Numbered from the stretch's first letter, positions 24,888-37,800 are shown. The stretch: DNA of 64,000 nt from Pseudisothecium myosuroides (GCA_951799445.1 OX637287.1:35989724-36053723); one strand, 5' to 3'. Numbers and translations are program-made. Notes: a model not told the origin generated them from the sequence alone.

Positions 24888-26540
24888 ACTCCTAAAGGAC
24901 GGAATCTTGTAGTCAACCTGTACATGTACTCAAACTTGAAAGTCCCTCACTCTCTATCCTCCATTTCTTCACTATTTATGAGTGAAAGTTTTTGGTTTTA
25001 TTTTTCAGAAATGAAGCCACATGTCTGATATTTGTCATAAAAATTTCAAATATTGTATGAAAATTTCAAATTATCATAAATTTTTGAAAAAAATGAAGAA
25101 AATTCATATCAAATACAAATCATGTTCAAAAAATCTAAAAATTTTAGAACAAAAGTAATAACAAATTATAGTGTAGAAAATTGCAATATAAAAAAATTCC
25201 CATGTCACTCCATTTTAGAAATATGGATATAGATCTTTAACTTTAAACTTCACCAATTAAAATGTTTATTTTAAAGATTTTCTTAAAATGGAGTAGAAAT
25301 TGCACTTTAGAAGCTTCATTTTGTTACAATTGTTCAAGAGCAAGAGAATGTCAAAATCAAGTTTGAAAAGAGAAAAGCTCAAAATATTGAAGTACACTAG
25401 ATAGTGTATCATTTTTCTGTTAACCCCTAAAGGACCGTTGTTCCTTCGGGGGACAAATGTATTTTCGGGTAGGTACCCATAGGTTGAAATTTTCTTCTGA
25501 TTTTTTGAAACTTTTTTGGAGGTAGAAAAGCTAATTAGCTTTATGGGAATATAATTTTTTTTACCATTGGTGCCCGGAAAAAAAAGTTATGACCAAATAA
25601 GCTCAAAACAGGGGGCGGGGGGCAAGCCGGGCAGCAAAAAAAATGGCAAAAATTTTAATTTTTAATTTTTAATTTTTTTTCTCATAAATTATATTTTTTT
25701 CTCTAGAAAGATTTGATTCATTTCATTTGGATTTGTTATGAGAAAGTTATGGACATTCTTGTTTTGGGGGCAGTTAGAGCATCTTCTTGAAAAAAATAAC
25801 TTGTAGGATTCATTTCTGAATGCAATTTTTCAAATTTTTCAATTTTTTTTTTTGCATGGTTTAGTTTACTTGCTAGAACAATTTTACCATTGGGATTAGT
25901 TCATTTTAATTCCATCTAAAATATATGAATATTTTAGATTTTCCTTCTATCTTGTACCTACTTCTACTTAACAATTTTCTTAAGAATGATAATTAAGTAT
26001 TTTTGAATTTTTTTCCTAGACTCTCAACTCAATTCTCCACTATAAAGATTTAAAGCTCGAAACTCTATAGTGCAAAAATTTTAAGTTAAAAATGTTCAAA
26101 GTCAAAAAATCTGGTCCCGCAATGTGCTGAAAAACTTGTTTTTTTCCCTTTAAACGCAGATATCTTGCAATTTGTGCGGTCAAAAAATCCTGAAATTTTT
26201 TCCACACACTCTCATACTAGTTAGGTGTAAGAGCCTACGGTTATATGTGGAAAAAAAAACTTTTTTCAATTTTTTTTACTTTTTGCTATAGAAATGGCAG
26301 CTTTGAGTGTTTTTTCGCAGAAAAAAGGCCTTGGTCCTTTAGGGGTTAAACTACCCCATATAAAATCAAGAAACAGTTGATATGTTTTGAACTTAACTCA
26401 TTGATGTGGCTATAGCGTCAATAAAGTTTAATTGCAACCGCAAATTGAATCAAAATCATCCATTCTTCAATATGCACAAAGCCTAGTTGACAATTTGAAA
26501 GACACAAAACATCCATGGCATCAATTTACAAATCTAGAAT
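24888..26540 (+). repeat. Repeat family R4, copy 1 (interrupted)
   Basis: 24888-25419 and 26350-26540 match 29511-30185 in order and orientation. Shared tracts are CTCCTAAA-GGA, CCATTTCTTCACTATTTATG, CATATCAAATA, AATTATAGTGTAGAA, ACCCCATATAAAA and AATCATCCATTCTTCAATAT. The 922-bp TTAA-flanked element at 25424-26345 is inserted within this copy. Non-coding. Confidence 0.8.
25424..26345 (+). mobile_element. TTAA-flanked element, copy A
   Basis: A 922-bp element that starts CCCCTAAAGGACC and ends GGTCCTTTAGGGG, with TTAA at both flanks (25420-25423, 26346-26349). It has no coding capacity, is AT-rich and contains GGGGGACAAATG and GGGTAGGTACC near the left end. It belongs to the same family as the copies at 32, 41, 45, 49, 52, 56 and 58 kb. 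The TTAA duplication and CCC/GGG termini are the hallmarks of the piggyBac superfamily. It is inserted in repeat R4, and a related R4 copy at 30 kb shows the unoccupied site. Confidence 0.88.
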
Positions 26541-28290
26541 ATTGTGTTGTTGGCCAATTTGTGAAGGTAGCTTTCTACTTTGCTTAATAGTATTATGAAC
26601 ATCATAGAGAACAATATTTTTTGAATCAAAAAATGTAGATGGTTATATAATTAGTTATGATGTAAGGGAGACGATCCATTTCTGATCAGCCACCCATTTT
26701 TGTTAGTTAGACTGCTTTGATTCTGATCAGTTGGTGGTTTAGATGACACCTCACGCAGATATTTGTGAGAAGAGGAAGCACAAATATTAGGGAGGTGTAC
26801 ATTGTTAGCATAGAATGACCACAAGATGTACATTGGAGGCTACAATTATCACCTACATTGAAGCATTGTCGATTTTGTAACCAACCTATGGTTGGAAATA
26901 TGATGACCTATATAACAATAATAGGTTGAACAGAATCTTCACAAAAAATTTCATAGTAATTTTATTTTTGAGGAAAAAAATGTACAAAATTATGGAATCT
27001 TTCTTAAACCTATTTCTCTAAACGGGATAATTTTTCCCATCATCATATACATACACCGGATATGCTGAATTGCTTAAGTGATCGAAAATGGGTCGTCTCC
27101 CTTATATCAAAGTTGAAAGTAACAATACTCTTCAAGTGTCTTCTCCACAAAATGTGTAAGGAACACTTCAAGAGATCCCTGCATCACAACAATGGGGTGG
27201 ACAAAAATGGGTACAACTAGTACTTTTTAACCCGAGGCACCCAAATCTAGTGCTTGCAAAATTTTGAAGTTAAATAAAATTTAACCAAGTTGCTATTTCT
27301 AGTAGTGTATATTTTTTAAAAGTTCTTCTTAAAGTCTAGTTTTAGCATCAAAAATCTGATCTTGAAAATAAATGATAGTGATTTTTCTATTCAAGATTTT
27401 GTGCAAGGGTATCCAGTGCAATCTTGACTTCCCGTAGTGTTGAGAGCTCTTGGAAATGAGCGTCAAATACACTAGATCTTGGAGGAAAATTCACATTCAA
27501 AATTCATTTAAAAAAAATTATAAAGTAGATTTTAAGAAGCCGTAAATTGATTGGGGTTATATATGTTAGGCTCTTTAACCTCATAATTTTTTTGGTCACC
27601 AAATTTTTAGATTTAACTTCTAAAAAGAGGATTGAAAGACTTCGCATCACTTTTGTAGTTTTAACACCCTCATGGTCAAACATTATAATCTTTCACTCCA
27701 TAAGTGATATTGTTGTGTTTTCTTTTCCTATAAAATCTCTAACATGTCTAGTTTGAATTTGTATAGTTACAATTCCAAAAAATTGCTACAACTTATCAAA
27801 ATGTTGGCATTTTGTTCAAGTTAGAGCAAATTCCAAGAAATTCAAAACAGGCCTTAGGCATTTAGGAGTTAACAAATATAGGACTTGGGTCTTCAATGGA
27901 AATCCCTCACTGGCGGGAGTTTAGAAGACTAAAAGTTTGTCACACTATTTATGGATCTCAAAGCCTGAGTTGACTTTCCAGGAATGATTCGATTTCACTC
28001 ATCATGAAACCTTCCGTCAGTTAAGTTAGCTGAGAGAACTTATTTGACGGAAAAGTCACTGGGCAGTTTTAAAATAAAATATAAAATATACGGTAGTAGG
28101 CTTCTCTCTCACCTACCGTTCCCCTTTGTAATAATATGACCTTTGTAAAATCTCCCCAATTTCTGCCAAGCTTGCCGTGGAGAATAGTGGCTGTAAGGTA
28201 AACCCAGCCTATGACAAGCAGAAGTGGTTTGCCCTGGTGCCAACAGCACAAAAAAATTCAAATTTATTTTATTTTGACAAAGTATGAATT
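26541..28290. other. AT-rich spacer with repeat family R3 copy 1
   Basis: No gene is supported. About 27376-27770 is a diverged direct copy of about 58309-58715. Shared tracts are GATTTTTCTATT-AAGATTTT, AAAATTCACATT-AAAATTCATT, GGATTGAAAGACTTC, ATCACTTT and TTGTGTTTTCTTTTC. The copies are roughly 400 bp long. At 27846 the phrase GCATTTAGGAGTTAA resembles a worn TTAA-element end. Confidence 0.6.
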
Positions 28291-28295
28291 TGTTA

Positions 28296-28877
28296 CTCCC
28301 TCCGTCTCGAAATAAATCCGGGATTTCCTAGAAATGGCTAGATTAATGCATGAATTGTTCCTATTTTCAAGGGATTGCGGAGACATTGTAGCTTCTACTA
28401 AACCCCACTAGATGTGAAAAAATGGAAGTTAAAAGTGAAGCAAATGCATGTTGAAAACAAGCGGCGAAAGTGAATTTTTTTTGTCCTTTTTGAAATTGCT
28501 CTAGTGGTATTAATTTTGATCATTCTTTGAGCAATGTTGGTGCAATGACGTTCATTGATGTCTATTGTATTCAATTCTAACAATATTTTGTGATTCAACT
28601 CCAAGAAATTCTCAACAAGAGATTTGTTAGTAGTTGTTTTTGTACAGCTTTGGGTTGAATTTTTTGCCGTTGATTGGTTAGAAGTTGCGTTTTGATTCCC
28701 TTTGCAACAATTGAATTGCTATAAAGTCTTTGGAGTGTGACATCTACAGATTCTTTTGCTTCAAGGTGTTTGAACTAGCTTCAGTTGTTGTCCATCAAGT
28801 TGTGGAGAGCCAATTCCGAATTTAATTTGAGACAATTATATTTGGAAACCCCCAGATTTATTTCGAGACAGAGGGAG
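28296..28877. mobile_element. Stowaway/mariner-like element 2
   Basis: A 582-bp element with CTCCCTCCGTCTCGAAATAA at the left and the inverted TTATTTCGAGACAGAGGGAG at the right (one mismatch), flanked by TA. The best-preserved terminal repeats of the three elements of this type in the window extend over about 25 bp. No transposase coding sequence is seen. Confidence 0.88.
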
Positions 28878-28879
28878 TA

Positions 28880-29508
28880 TACATTTTTGAACTGTGTTGC
28901 CCAATTGACCCAAAAGAGTCTATACACTTAATAGGAGCATTAAGGGGACTAAAAAATTAAAGGACTTACCTTGTATGTAGAACGTAACCAATGAACATGC
29001 GGGTGAACATGTGTGCATGAATAGTGATCAATGAACATGTGTAAATATTTACATAGTGTGAAATGTCAATTTATTAGTATGGATCCCTTTAAAACCCCTA
29101 TTCAGTATAGACAACCCCAGAATTAGCAAAAAGTGTATCCATAATAGTCATCTTACCACCTAAAGTAGTCACAATATTTTTTGACATGGCTACGGCATTT
29201 CCTAACATGGCTACAACATGAAAGAATAAATAAATCACTTTTTATCATGAATTTACATTGAAAAGGTAGAAGTTCTTAAAGCAATCACTAATAACCCCAT
29301 CACCATCACCCAAGGCATTGATTTTGGCCACCAACAAACGTAATGTAGTTCTAATCCCATTCAATAGAAAAATTCTAACATAAGTTGATGAAAGACTCTT
29401 AACATGGGTCATTTTGTAGGTGCTTGTCATAAGTGTTTTGCTTGTCGAATGCGAGTTTACCTTAATGTGTGGCCTGATAATGATTGGTAGAAAAGAATTC
29501 TAGAGGCT
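28880..29508. other. AT-rich spacer
   Basis: No gene, RNA or transposon termini recognised. A short CATGGCTAC repeat occurs near 29183-29219. Confidence 0.5.
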
Positions 29509-29510
29509 TA

Positions 29511-30185
29511 TTTAACTCCTAAAAGGATGGATTTGAAATTCCCTCATTTTGTATCTTCCATTTCTTCACTATTTATGACAAAAAAAGATTTGGTTTTGTT
29601 TGAAATGCAGTAAAAAAATGGAGGATATCATAGGTCTAATAACTTTTCCTAAAATTTTCAAATACTTTTCTGAAAATTTCAAATTACCATGAATTTTTAA
29701 AGAAAAATGAAGATATTCATATCAAATAGAAATCATTTTCAAAAGATGCAAAATTTTTACAATTGAAGTAAATTATAGTGTAGAACACTATGGTAAAAAA
29801 AAAATTTCATGGCTCTCCATATTTGTTATAGATCTCAACTTCAAACTTCACTAATATGCTTATTTTAAGGAATTTTAAGGATTTTCAAGTAAAGTAGTAA
29901 TTCTCCTTTAGAAGCTTCATTTTGTTACTTTTGCTCAAATCAAAAGATATTGATTTGAATGTCAAAACTAAGCCTAAAGGGAAAAAAATCTAAATATAGT
30001 ATATCATTTTTTTTATAAGCCACCCCATATAAAATTCAAAAAACAACTAAAATGTCTTAAACTTAATTCAATAATGAGAATATAGCACAAGTAAAGTTGC
30101 AAACACAAATTTGGATGAAAATCATCCATTCTTCAATATTCTTACAAGCTAATTGACGATCCAATGGCAATAAAGTGTCCTCAAC
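29511..30185 (+). repeat. Repeat family R4, copy 2 (uninterrupted)
   Basis: This copy aligns with 24888-26540 but lacks the 922-bp insertion. At 30003-30028 it reads straight through the site (ATCATTTTTTTTATAAGCCACCCC). It therefore serves as a paralogous empty site for copy A. Confidence 0.8.
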
Positions 30186-30189
30186 GTCC

Positions 30190-32240
30190 TTCTAGAGTTA
30201 AGTATGAGCATTTGTAGTATACCATGACAAATGATCAAGTCGGCATCCTATGGAATTTTTAATTTTCTTTTGAAAACTAAATTTTGGTGTTGAAATTTTT
30301 TTTTAAATTGCAAGATTTATTTTTTATACAAAAATTCATTTGAAAAAACAAATCTCTAATATCATGACATCTATTTTTAGAAAAAATTTTGCTGGTCCTA
30401 ATTGGAGGTTTGGGATTATATCATTGAATGTAAAATTCTTGTACTTGAACTCCTAAATTACTTTACATTTTCCAAATAGGCAATTCAATATCAAATACTA
30501 GTTAGCAAAAATGCATAATAATCTCAACCTCTTGTTAAAAATGTGCAAATAGTGTGCAAATAACGTCCTTATATTCACAAGTTTTCATAATTGAGATTTA
30601 TCTTGTAGGCTTAAGTGAATATGGTAATAACATAATTTAAGTGAAGTAAACATGATTTACTTTTTTTTAGTGTGAATACAAGGGAAACGATTTTGCAAAA
30701 ATACAACAAATGTTTGAGTCATTTTCATATTACTTGAAGAATATCCTTGCTATTCAATTGTGAACACTTCAAGTATAATTTGTAGACTTAGACATCTCCA
30801 AACTTCATTGGAATTTTGATCATACATTTTAAAAGGTTCAATTGTAAAAGAATCCAATAACACTTGAATGGATGAAAAATTGAATGATGAAGGTGAGTTA
30901 CCCCAGGTGGTATTGACCAACATTATATAATTGGGTGACCGAGGAAAATATGTCCACCACCTATATTAAACCTATATTTTCCTAGCCTCCATATTCTTCT
31001 CTAAGATCATCTCTACTTTTACTCCCAAAATTCAAATGTGCCACAAATCATTTGAAGGGCCAAAGATAATAGCTAGGGCCAAGCACGACCACTCTTGCTA
31101 TGTACCAAACATTAGAGGAGATTTGAGCCTTCGAAAGATTGTTTCAGGGCTATTCCCGTTGCTGGGAACCAGTCCCATGCTGTCAAAATAAAAAAATAAT
31201 TTAAAAAATAAAAAATATTACAAATTTTTAATTTTTTTTTTAAAATATTAAAAAAACATTAATTTTTTTTTAAACATTAAAAATTTAATTAATTATTAAT
31301 ATTTCATATGGCAGTCTCTCGGCCTCGTCAGATTGATGATTTGGCAACATTTTCAAATTTCCATAGTCCAAGAACTTGCAGTCTTCCAAAGGCCCAAAAA
31401 TCCTTTAATGGAAGGGTGCCAAGGAATATGCCAAGTTGCTTTAAGAGCCTATTTTAAATTTGTTTTTAGAAAAAAGAGAATCTCCCCCAAATCAAAGACC
31501 TAGATCAAGTTGCAAACCTTCATTCCTATACCATTCAACATAGTCTATTTTAAACGTTCCATAGTTAAGTACTCCGTATATTACAGGGATATTGTGCCAT
31601 TCAAAGAATGCATTATATAGAAATACAATTGGCTTTTTTTTGTCTCACATAATCAACATTCAATTCATATACAATTCCAATTAAGCACTCCAAATTTTAG
31701 TTTCAAAAAAATAAAACTCCATTTTGGCAAATTGTTTTATTTTATAGTAATGTTTTTACAAAATAATTGATTAAAAAACATTGGTGATGAATTTTTGTAA
31801 ATTCAATTGCATTGAAATCTAGGAAACATCTACTATATGTACACAATTTCATGTTTAAATTACCCCATTAAGTAATAAAAAGCATGATCTACAAAAAATT
31901 CAATGTGAGGTGTTGTATAGCTAAACATTGTAAAATAGACATCTCCATATTTTTATTAGATTTTGCTATTTGACCTTCGCATTGTAATTAAGTTTATACT
32001 TTTGAGCTTGAATAATTATACCATCGTGCCAAATTTATACCTTTGAGCATAAATAATATAAGTTTAATTACAAAGTTCGGTTATATGACACCTCACCATC
32101 TTCATATTTCATATTTTTTTTTACTTAAAGGGTATTTTTTAACATGAAAGATATGCATATGGTTGTTTCTAACATACCTATGCAATCAAATTATACAAAT
32201 TCATCACCAATGTTTTTCAATCCATAATCATGTAAAACCA
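30190..32240. other. Very AT-rich spacer
   Basis: No gene is supported. 31185-31305 is almost pure A/T (runs of AAATATTA and TTAATTTTT). I see no transposon termini. Confidence 0.55.
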
Positions 32241-32250
32241 ATACTATTAA

Positions 32251-32842
32251 CCGCTAAAGTCCCAAAGTCCCTACAAGGGACTCTTGGGATTTTGGGTAGG
32301 CTTGTGCAATCTCAATTTTTGACTTGATTTTTTGAAACTTTTTTTGATGACAGGAAATCAGATTAGCTTTCTAAAAATACAATTTATATTCCAATCGATG
32401 CCCAGGAGCAAAAGTTATGCCACTTTAAGTCCAAAAAGCAGCTTGAGGGGCAGTTCAAAGAAAATCTTAAATTTTTTATTTTTTTTTATTTTTTTATTTT
32501 TTTCTCAAAGATTCTATTTTTGTCTACATTTGAAGCTTTGATTCACTGTATTTGGACAAGTGGTGAGAAAGTTATAGACAATCTTGTTTTTTGGGCATTC
32601 TAAGGATGTTCTTGAAAAAAAACTTTTTGTCCAACTTTGAATGCTAATATCTTCCAATCCGTTCGGTCAAATTTGATGAAATTTTTACCACGTGATCTCA
32701 TACAAGTGAAGTACAAGATCCTACGGTTAGATTCTTTTTTTCTTTTTTTTAAAAATGTTTTTTTTGCCTTCTTGGGTGAATGCAATAGAAATGGCAATGT
32801 TGAGTGTTTTTTGACAGAAATATAACCCTGGGACTTTAGGGG
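32251..32842 (+). mobile_element. TTAA-element, shorter variant, copy F
   Basis: A 592-bp relative of the 920-bp family with ends CCGCTAAAGTCCC and GGGACTTTAGGGG. The left flank is TTAA (32247-32250); the right flank is worn (GTAA). Internal order is shared with copies A-C (GGGTAGG, TTTTTTGAAACTTTTTTTGA, GCCCAGGAGCAAAAGTTATG), but about 330 bp are missing. The AAAGTCCC end differs from AAAGGACC, so it is a distinct subfamily. ORFs of 62-84 codons inside it are not protein-like. Confidence 0.75.
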
Positions 32843-32974
32843 TAAGTAAAACAACTCACCAAAAATGCAATTTTGTTTTTTGGAAATTTAAGTTTAGTGT
32901 GCATGATTGGAATCACATAAATGAATTGGATGTTACTCATAGAAGACAAAAAATGCCAATTGTTTTTTATATTA

Positions 32975-33163
32975 GAGTTAATCGTAAAGTGTGTGCAAGG
33001 CGGGACCAGTAGCCGGAGTTTGGGAAAAACACAGGACCAAACTCCCTGGAGCACCCAAACTCAAGTCTAAATGAGTTTGGTGCCGTGTTTGTTTTGGTCT
33101 ATTCTTAGTTAAACCTTCCTCTGACACATGCTCAGAAACACAGGACAACTTTACAATTAACTC
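32975..33163 (-). mobile_element. Small MITE with GAGTTAAT ends, copy 2
   Basis: A 189-bp element flanked by TA with ends GAGTTAATCGTAAAGT and ACTTTACAATTAACTC. It is the reverse-orientation partner of 5113-5300. Near-equal length and conserved interior show both are whole elements. Confidence 0.78.
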
Positions 33164-33169
33164 TATTAT

Positions 33170-33600
33170 GCAAAACTCTTTGATTGACACAATAGGCAAT
33201 TTGTAAGATTATTGTACCCTACTGTACATCACCGTAGTATATATATATATATCGTAATCCTTCTATAGTCTATATGTTCCGGTAGCCCAAGTCAACCGAA
33301 GTACCGGAACTTCTGTCCCCTTCTGCTGTTCACGGTAGACGGACTGCGTAAACCGCTGAATAACTTCAGTAGTCCAATGATCGGCGAGGCTGCAATAATA
33401 AACCAGTGAGAGATAGAGTCCGTCCCTTCCCTCCACCCGCGACCAGCCTTTCATTGCTTCTATGGATCTGGCACCCAATCATGCCCTATAATTGGGTCCT
33501 GTCCCCCTCCGCCCTCCCCCGTACTTGACTACTGGGCGACGCTTTCGTTGCAACACTCCACTTATAATAATAATATTACAGTAGCCTCTTTCCAGAAGAA
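33170..33600. other. GC-richer island of unknown origin
   Basis: After a (TA)n tract at about 33238-33252, about 270 bp of much higher GC content carries CCGGTAGCCCAAGTCAACCG and related matter, with a 71-codon minus-strand frame (33263-33478). It resembles neither flank. A retrotransposon LTR relic is possible, but no partner copy or TG...CA ends could be established. Confidence 0.4.
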
Positions 33601-33809
33601 TCCCCTAGTATACAACTGAAATTCCCTCAACTTATTTCCCTAAGCCTATTTCCAAACTCCATAATTACAATCTGGGACAAAGGAATCATCTCATTATTTT
33701 AAACCCATCGAATTCAGTGTTTCTGAAATCTAAGCTCATTCCACATTTGGGTTAGAATTAGGGTATGGTACATCTTGAAGCGTTATAGACTTGAGAGACC
33801 CTCGTAAAC

Positions 33810-34160
33810 AACAACACTGACACGAACATTCATTCAATGGATGAACCACATCGTTGAAGCAATCACTAATATTCAACAGCAACAATCCCTAAATTGGCTA
33901 AAATTAGCTGAGTTTCTACCCAAAAAATCCTTGCACTGTTGGTACATTGCCCAAAAGGGCCTTTATTAGAGATACTTTAGCCAAAACTACAACAAACAAG
34001 AGAATTTGACAATATTCCTTCACAACTTGTGAAATTCTTTCTTTTCTATTTTTTCTTCGGTACTACTGTACTGACCCTCAAGGTAGCCAGAGTTGATGTC
34101 TGTCTGTCTTGAAGGTAGCAAATTGCACTAAATTCCAAAAACTAGTTCTGGGATCACTGC
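33810..34160. repeat. Dispersed repeat shared with 43.3-43.5 kb
   Basis: About 34078-34150 (AAGGTAGC, TTGATGTCTGTCTGTCTTGAAGG, AATTGCACTAAATTCCA) matches about 43410-43520, where the CACTAAATTCCATAAA part is duplicated. Upstream blocks around 34020 and 43380 (TTCTTTCTTTTCTA) also match. No termini defined. The copy at 34 kb lies in the probable RWA promoter. Confidence 0.6.
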
Positions 34161-34309
34161 TCATCAGTAAGCTCCGTGGAACACATTCATTTTTCGGATG
34201 GATTTCATCGTTCGTTTGAGAAAACCAGTGCATGATAGAGTTACTCATCCAGAAGCAAAGGTCCAACACGAAATGAAAAACATCCACCCGTCGAGACTAC
34301 ACGGACGGA

Positions 34310-34440
34310 TGATTTCCCGTTTCTCGTCGCCGTCGTGGTTTCGTCTCCGTTCGTCCGAGAGTTCCGTCATCTTTCGTCCGAATTCCGTCACCGTCCGTCG
34401 TCGTTCGTCCGTGCTCCGTCTGCTTGCGAGCTGGGATGCA
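34310..34440 (+). promoter_or_regulatory. CGTC/TCCGT-rich leader or promoter tract of the RWA gene
   Basis: About 130 bp dominated by CGTC, CGTCCG and TTCGTCCG motifs lies 460-590 bp before the RWA start codon, at the sharp change from AT-rich spacer to GC-richer gene sequence. It is probably promoter or 5' UTR. The ORFs through it on both strands (34198-34574) look like consequences of the simple repeat. Confidence 0.45.
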
Positions 34441-34899
34441 GTCAAGAGCGTCGACCGTCGTGGTTGTTGTCGCAGTCGTTCTGTGGCGATGGTGATGTAG
34501 AGGGGACGGTAAGAGCGCGAGAGAGAAAAGCGAGAGGCGTCACCTGCGGGGAGGTTAACACGATTGCAATGTGAGCTACCTATCGAGGCCATCGCGAGCG
34601 TGTGCATCAATTTGCCGTTTGGGCATGCTTTGGGCGCCTGCTGCTCCTTCCCGCGTGTGACCTAGTCCTGGGGGCGGGGAGATGGTCGCGGAATGATGCG
34701 GACTTGCGGAGTTCCAGTCGTGTATGGAGGTTGCGGCGTTGTGCAGCTGCGCGGGGCGCTTTTCGAGATCTGGTGCAGGGGGAATGCTGGTCTAAGCTTA
34801 GGAGAGTGTCGCGTGTGAGTTCGGCAGGGAGGTGTGACGCTTTGGGGAGCAGATCCGAGAATAGATCGGTCGCATTGTTGTTGAGAGAGTTTGGAAAAG

Positions 34900-37800
34900 A
34901 TGGATGCGCTCGAACACCTTTCCGGGGAAGGAGTCCGGGCGGAAGGGATTCAGGCCGGTCAGGTTGGTTTTTGCTGCTGCTCTGCATTGTGACGTAGGAC
35001 ATTGATTGTGAGCGATTTTTTTGTAACTTTTTGCTGACCAGTAGCGAGAGTGTAAAACAGAGAGGTTCTGTGAAGAACACCAATCGCGAGGACGATGAAA
35101 GAGTAGAAACGCCTGGAGACAGGCCTTGCGGTATTTTCAAGGGATTAGAGGTTCCTTGGAGTGATTCATGCTGCGACTTGGATGGATAATTCTCAAGTCG
35201 TAGGACTGTAGTATGTGTCCTCGCGTGGTGTCCTCGTGGCGTAGGACGTTGACTGTGCCTCCGGTAGAGCGATTTACATCCGCAGAGTGTGAAACAGAGA
35301 GTCACTGTGAATACCATTCGTGAGGACTCCCGAAGTTTAGAAACGCCACGAGACAGGCCCTGCGACATTCTCGAAGGCGTCGAGGCTGCTTGGAGTGATT
35401 CATGTTGTGACTAGGAAAACATTCTGAAGTCTCAGGGGTGTACTATGCGTCCTTGAACTTGTAAACTGGATGAGATTTGAGTAAATTGTCTGAGAAGATC
35501 ATCTCTAGCCACTTCTGGCCAGAGAATGGAGAAGGAATAAACGACTATTTTCTTTAAAATGGAGCCGATACAAGAGCGGGTGCCGTTCTCCTGTCACGAG
35601 ATCTCGTTACAGCTCGGAGCTCCTCTGTAGTGTGATTAAGAAAATTCGCCTGGATGTAGTACCATATCGGTTTCATCGTCAGAGTCTGACAGGATGACAC
35701 TTTCATGGAAACGCTTTTAAGGATTTTAGATCCGTGTTAATTTATTCTAGCTTCATCTTTCCTCTTATCTTTCATTCGTTTCATATTATTCAATACCGAC
35801 ACAGTTAAGGCCTTCCCGACAGGCATAGAGGAAGGCAAGGTTTTCCGGTCCGGGACAGACCGTGGTCAATAATTTGAGGCGGATTGGTTTGCGTACCCGT
35901 CCATCCGATGCTCTCGGACTCTTCTCTTCAGGCCCGTTTTTGCATATACTACCTGTGGTGAGATCGACATGCTGTTTACTCGTTCACTCTCTATTGTTGC
36001 GTGATTGAACAAACAGGTGGCGTTCTTTCTCGGATTGATGCCCTTGATAACTGCATGGATTTACGCCGAAATCCTGGACTTTAAGAAACTCCCTCCTGCG
36101 AACAAATTGTAAGTTCCATACTGTCACCACGATTTAGTCTTTTGTTTTAGTCTCGAATCCTTGCAGGCAGCATACAAGCATATCTTGAGACGCACAGACC
36201 GGGAATCTGTTCAACTGCATCTTATCCAATTTTATACATTCTTGCTGGCGATATTACTTATAATTGCTACCTATTTTACGTCTCCTTCGACCCTTAATCA
36301 CATTCTCAGGAAATTTCAAGAATGAAGATGAAGTCAGCTTGATACAAAAGACGCAATTCCTGTGGACTCGAATAGTCTGGTTGTGAAAAGATATCTAATT
36401 TTGATCACGGCCTGTTTGTCTCAGACACTCTGATGTGAGTCTGGGGGAGTTAAGTAATGAATCGGCCAAAGCTGAGGAGAGTGCTGCGCTACTCGAGGCG
36501 GGTCTTCCCTTGAGCGGAAGTGTTAGAGCTGGACCTGCTTCAGTCCGGGCATCCCTAATCAAGTAGGACACTTTTTATTCATGTGGAATTCAGATGAGTA
36601 TCTTTAAAAGGCACTGGGTTTCTGGTTTAATATTATTCGCGCTTAAGATTTTAAATTTTGATGAACTGGAGTTTTTGTGGTGGGCTTCCAGGTTTTTAAC
36701 TTTAAACGAGGCCTTTCTGGTGGAGAACCGCCTCACTTTGAGAGCTATGTAAGACTCCTTGCATTCAGAGTGTTATGGGTTGTTGAAACAGAGATTTAAT
36801 ATCTTTTTAATCATCTCCAGTTATCATTCGACACTTTTTTTTGGTTATGAGTGTAATGTTCATGTATGCATGACAGCAATCACCTAAATACTGCTGAAAG
36901 CTTATCCCATTCCGAAATAGTTATTCACCGTGATCTTTATCACACATTCTACTACAGTGTTTATTTTAAATTATTTTGATGCTTTAATATCATGGGATAG
37001 GTTTTGTGCATGCATGCGCCTTTTATTCGATTCGACAGTTCTTGTGGTTAAGATATGAACATGTATCCGGGAACCTGAGAGTTAATGTATAAAAGTCGTT
37101 TTTTGATCTTTTGTTTGCAGTGCTGAATTTCTGGGCCTCCTCTGCTTCTATTACGTTTGTGATCGAACCGACGTCTTTGCTTCATCGAAAAAGGTAATCC
37201 CTGAGTGTTCCCATATGTGGCTCCATTTCCAACCACTTTCTGCAGTGAAGTTTGCGAAGACGTGAGTGATTATGGTCATTCATGGACTACTTGGTCTTTC
37301 ATCCAACATATTTTCCTTTATTTCGTTTTATGCGAGTGACCTGACCTTTAAATGTGTTGTACAGCAATATAGCAGGGATCTATTTATATTTTTATACCTC
37401 CTGTTGGTTCTAGCGTCCGCCCTGACGTCACTGAAGAAGCACGTTGATAAATCAGCTGCATCTGGAAAGTCTATTCTCTACTTGAATCGGCACCAAACGG
37501 AAGAGTGGAAGGGCTGGATGCAGGTCTGTCTCCCCTCATGGGTATCAGGGATTGGTTTGAGAAGGTGGAATGCGTTATTTGTTCTCTTTGATTGATTCAT
37601 TTTGGAGTGGCATTGAGTGCTTAGTAGTTGAAGGATACTGAACCTTAGAGAGCGGGAATCTTATGCGGAGCACCGTTTTCCAAGGTTCAGTTGGCAGTGC
37701 CCCAAACAAATTTATGTATCCTCGTTCAGGTCGTATTTAAGATCTTGTTCTTTCTTTGAGCCGTATGATTGATCATTATTCGATTGCAAAATGAAGTTCC

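Noticed and set aside
34607..35368. A 253-codon minus-strand open frame
   Set aside because: It spans RWA exon 1 and the tandem duplication of intron 1. Its sequence repeats internally for that reason, and it resembles no known protein.
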